Assembly (NCBI GenBank): GCA_963575745.1
Contig: CAUYUJ010005614.1
Coordinates: forward strand, 143,315 to 207,314
Length of the DNA stretch: 64,000 nucleotides
From: Prorocentrum cordatum
Taxonomy: Eukaryota; Sar; Dinophyceae; Prorocentrales; Prorocentraceae
Direction of reading: 5' to 3'
Positions 61,206 to 64,000 of this stretch are shown one piece after another (position 1 is the first letter of the stretch; each line of letters starts with the position of its first letter). Under the pieces are notes generated by a model. That model saw nothing but the letters and a program-made list of their open reading frames with translations. It had not been told where the DNA came from and ran no database searches. The translations under genes and the position numbers were made by a program.

Positions 61206-61600
61206 ACGATGGCGAAGAGGCAGAGTGGGGACTGCGCGGCAAAGCTTGGACCACCGTAGCTAGCACTGGGAAAATACAATGCGTGGAGAAGTCGATGCTT
61301 GTCTTATCCTTGATAATGATAATGTACCAGCGCCAACTCCAAATATAATCATTGAAACTGGATGTTTGGGTACTGTGGTATGGCAAGCCCGAATAATGTT
61401 TAATCACGTAAAGACATGCGGCCACAGAAAAGCGCTGCGCTCGTGGGTAAGGGCGCGCGTGTATATGCCCCCGGACGGGGAACATACACGCATAGACGCG
61501 CGCATCATCTATTAAACCCACACGAACCTACATGCACACGCGCATATGTATGTGCGTATATACCTGACGCCCGAGCACACATCACCGTGCACTTGCACAG
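61206..61600. other. No supportable gene
   Basis: AT-richer sequence to 61,430, then alternating GCGC and ATGCAC words around 61,480-61,560. No repeat period or motif that I can define. Confidence 0.45.
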
Positions 61601-61604
61601 GCAA

Positions 61605-61950
61605 GGTGGCACTGGGGCCTTGGATGGAGCTCTATATGAGGCCACGGAACGTGTGATGGGGTGTGCCGAAAGGGGGTGTTGCCCACATGCGGGCGGCGCC
61701 ACTGTGGCCTTCGGTGGGGCCCCCTATGGGCCACGAAATGTTTGAGGGGTGTGCCGAAAGGGGGGGGGAGCACATGGACGGCGCCACTGGGGCCTTCGGT
61801 GGAGCTCCCCATGGGGCCACGAAACGTGCGAGGGGTGTGCCGAAAGGGGGGGGGCACCCACATGCGGGCGGCGCCACTGGGGCCTTCAGTGGAGCTCCCT
61901 ATGAGGCCACGAAACGTGTGAGGGGTGCGCCGAAAGGGGAGGCGCCCACA
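61605..61950. repeat. ~88-bp tandem repeat, four to five copies
   Basis: GGTGTGCCGAAAGGGGG recurs at 61,660, 61,748, 61,834 and (as GGTGCGCCGAAAGGGG) 61,924, each followed by CACATG...GGCGGCGCCACTG and GAGGCCACGAAACGTG-like ends. Unit lengths are 88, 86 and 90 bp. A partial first unit starts near 61,605. Confidence 0.9.
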
Positions 61951-62034
61951 TGGACATCCGAGGGGGTGGAAGAGGAGGTTTTTTATCAGACCACGCACAC
62001 AGGGAAAATGTGAGAGAACGAAACAACTAACTTG

Positions 62035-62160
62035 CCAGTCGCGCCTGACGCAACGACACAGGCTCTCACCATCTGTCGCGCCGTCACGCTTGACGCCACG
62101 ACCCAGGGCCCCGCCATCTGTCGCGCCGTCGCGCCTGACGCCACGACAGAGACCGACAGC
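62035..62160. repeat. 54-bp tandem repeat, about 2.3 copies
   Basis: GTCGCGCCTGACGCAACGAC, GTCACGCTTGACGCCACGAC and GTCGCGCCTGACGCCACGAC begin successive units near 62,038, 62,086 and 62,128, with CCATCTGTCGCGCC between. Plus-strand reading gives VAPDATTQALTICRAVTLDA. Confidence 0.7.
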
Positions 62161-62589
62161 AACATGGAAAAACTCCGATTGGTGCGACCGCCCATCGCGT
62201 CCACACTGTTAGCCTAGGGGCCGCCCCGCGCCCGTCACTCGCCCCGCGCCACGCTCATCCAAGGCATCTGCTACATTTCGTTGATGCCATCGCGCGCGCA
62301 AGTCCCCCCGCGTCGCCCCCCCCCCCCCCCGCCATCGCATCGCGCCGCGTCCTGCGCCTCCTGCGTCGCGACGGCCAGCAGGACACAAGCGACGCCGATC
62401 TGGCGCCCCCCTGCAGGGCCCCAATGCGCGCCCCCCTCCCCCGTCCACAGCGAGACGGCCAGACATCGACGGTCAGATACACCCGGGTTGACCGACACCC
62501 GTCGGTCACATCGCCGTGAGTCGACCGCAATCGATCGGTCAACGCGCCGCGAGCCGACCGCACTTTGTCGGTCAACTCGCGCGACCCTG

Positions 62590-62870
62590 GCCCGCGTTTT
62601 TTTCAAGTCAACTAGGTCCGGCAACTAGGGCGGTCAACTAGGGCGGTCAACTAGGTTGGTCAACTCGACTCATCAGGTCAACTAGGTCGGTCAACTCGTT
62701 TTGGGTAGATCAACTCGGTCGGTCAACTAGGTTGGTCAAATCGACTCGGCAGGTCAACTAGGTCGGTCAACTAGGTCGGTCAACTAGGTTGGTCAACTCG
62801 ACTCGTCAGGCCAACTCGACTCGCCAGGTCAAGTCGACTCGTCAGGTCAACTAGGGCGGTCAAGTTCAAG
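62590..62870. repeat. GGTCAACTAGGTC minisatellite (12-13 bp units)
   Basis: About 20 units of GGTCAACTAGG or GGTCAACTCGAC with variable ends. The flank at 62,470-62,590 carries looser GGTCA(A/C) words (ACCGACACCCGTCGGTCA), so the array may be older than its core suggests. Confidence 0.9.
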
Positions 62871-62879
62871 TTGCGACTC

Positions 62880-63600
62880 CTTGGTGCGCGGCTTTTGAAA
62901 TCAACTCGATCTTGCGACCTCTCGGTGGGCGACTTTTGAAATCAACTTGCATCTGCGACGGCGCATGGCTCAGAAACCACCTCAGGTCGCTGGTGTCGGC
63001 ATCGCCAATCGACTTGCGGGAGGCGGATTTCACCAGGCCCAGAGCGGCAGGCATACAGAAATGCAGGCCCAGGCTCGATTGACCTAGCGCGCGACGCGGC
63101 CTGGGCTGCCAGTGCGGCCACGGCAACGGGCCAGAGCGCCCGCACTTGCGCAGGTTGGCACAGTGAGCAGGGCCTCACGGCATTGCGAGCAGAACCCCAC
63201 AGGCCGCGTAGGCATTGCGAGCATGGTCTCACGGCGTTGGCTGCGATGTCCGCGAAGTCGCCTGACGGCGGTGAGAGGGGGGCTGGCGGTGGCGAGAGGG
63301 GGGGGCAGCAATGACGGCCGCGCGCTGGGAAGGGGCGCTGACGCAGTTTCCGAAAGGATTCTGGGCGCATCCTGAAAGGCTTCTGCTCGGCCCCCCAAAA
63401 GCTTCTCAGAAGTTTGTTTACCCGATGATTGCCGAAGGCTTCTCGGAATATTTTGAGCTATGCAAGAGTGGTACCAACGCCTTGCAAGGGCCTCTCACAA
63501 TGTTCTGAAGGACCTCTGGCAGGTTTCCCCCGAGGCTTCTCCGAGGCGCCCCAGGAGCTCTGACAACCCAACCTGGGCTACCAAAGGGACGTCCGAGGGG
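62880..63600. other. No supportable gene
   Basis: Minus-strand frames at 63370-62942 and 63398-63084 are Pro/Ala/Arg-rich with Cys (RPCSQCLRG, GFCSQC). The repeated GCATTGCGAGCA words at 63,180-63,230 explain the repeated CSQC readings. Nothing recognised. Confidence 0.4.
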
Positions 63601-63654
63601 GTGGATGGGGGAGGTGCTTTTACCATCGGGCCACACACACACCGCTTGCGTTTT

Positions 63655-63975
63655 TATTATGCGATCAGACCTTATCATATCATCGCACACCATCAGGACA
63701 AGTCATCACTCCATCACACACGCACCATCAGGACACCATTACCATCAGACCATCGCACACCACACCATACACTCACACTTGATCCTACCATCGCATACCA
63801 TTACCATCAGACCATACACACCATCAGGACAGGTCATGTTTTATCATACTTGCGCATAAGTTGGGCTGTTATGGTGATGCTGTTTAAATTAGCGCTTAAG
63901 CTTACCACTATGTGCATTGATTATATGTTTGCCTGAGTGTGTGTGTGTGTGTGTGCGTGTGTGCGTGTGCGGGCT
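63655..63975. repeat. Degenerate CACACCATCAGGACA repeat and (TG)n
   Basis: CACCATCAGGACA, CACACCAT and CATCAGACCAT recur from 63,680 to 63,830, followed by AT-richer DNA and about 17 TG/CG dinucleotides at 63,937-63,970. No gene is supported. Confidence 0.75.
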
Positions 63976-64000
63976 CGTTGGGAAAGAACCCCTACAGGCT

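Overview
The window looks like nuclear DNA of a dinoflagellate. The genus cannot be fixed from sequence alone; Symbiodiniaceae, Polarella and Prorocentrum are all possible. The inference rests on three things. Several Ty1/copia polyproteins have the domain layout and wording typical of dinoflagellate elements. There is a non-LTR element of dinoflagellate type and two protein families that I recognise, from memory, as dinoflagellate families. The DNA is GC-rich and crowded with homopolymers, microsatellites and minisatellites. No rRNA gene, tRNA gene, CRISPR array or bacterial-type operon is visible. Nearly every convincing coding signal lies on the minus strand, as expected for long unidirectional tracts.

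Layout, low to high coordinate. 0-1.1 kb: C-rich degenerate repeats and a long (CGT)n tract. 1.7-3.1 kb: an unidentified minus-strand ORF. 3.2-6.6 kb: a decayed copia pol region (copia B) whose integrase is split by a (GA)n-poly(A) tract. 6.6-10.9 kb: extremely GC-rich, repeat-like DNA with no supportable gene. 11.9-17.4 kb: a heavily frameshifted copy of a large dinoflagellate transposase-like family. 19.5-20.6 kb: a secreted-type protein with a Cys-rich part, a (PNPT)n linker encoded by a 12-bp minisatellite, and a VWD-like domain. 20.9-24.5 kb: minisatellites, including a fold-back array bordered by inverted GGTTCGAACC-containing repeats, which splits or borders a small gene fragment.

24.6-27.9 kb is a non-LTR (LINE) pseudogene with endonuclease, YADD reverse transcriptase and C-terminal domain. 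It abuts 28.04-37.26 kb, a nearly complete but dead copia element (copia A) bounded by two LTR-like repeats of about 150 bp. Its order is gag, zinc knuckle, protease, zinc-finger-like module, an extra unidentified domain, integrase, RT and RNase H. A pentanucleotide satellite of about 0.9 kb is embedded in it, and several catalytic residues are changed. 37.3-44.6 kb is mostly repeats: a 12-bp GGGGCCTCTTGG family, (AGT)n, a small TIR element, (CT)n, tandem duplications, (TCC)n, (CAT)n and (GGA)n.

44.9-53.9 kb is the most unusual part. A 5'-truncated copia RT/RNase H (copia C) continues, in one open frame, into about 3 kb of unknown coding sequence. Further minus-strand ORFs follow, one carrying a clear Tpt1/KptA-type RNA 2'-phosphotransferase domain and another a four-Cys zinc-binding motif. 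55.7-60.0 kb holds a candidate multi-exon host gene of unknown function, for which phase-0 GT-AG introns give an open model of about 1,330 codons. The last 4 kb are minisatellites. There is no pathway here in the bacterial sense: the window is mainly a graveyard of minus-strand retroelements and repeats with a few possibly functional genes between them.
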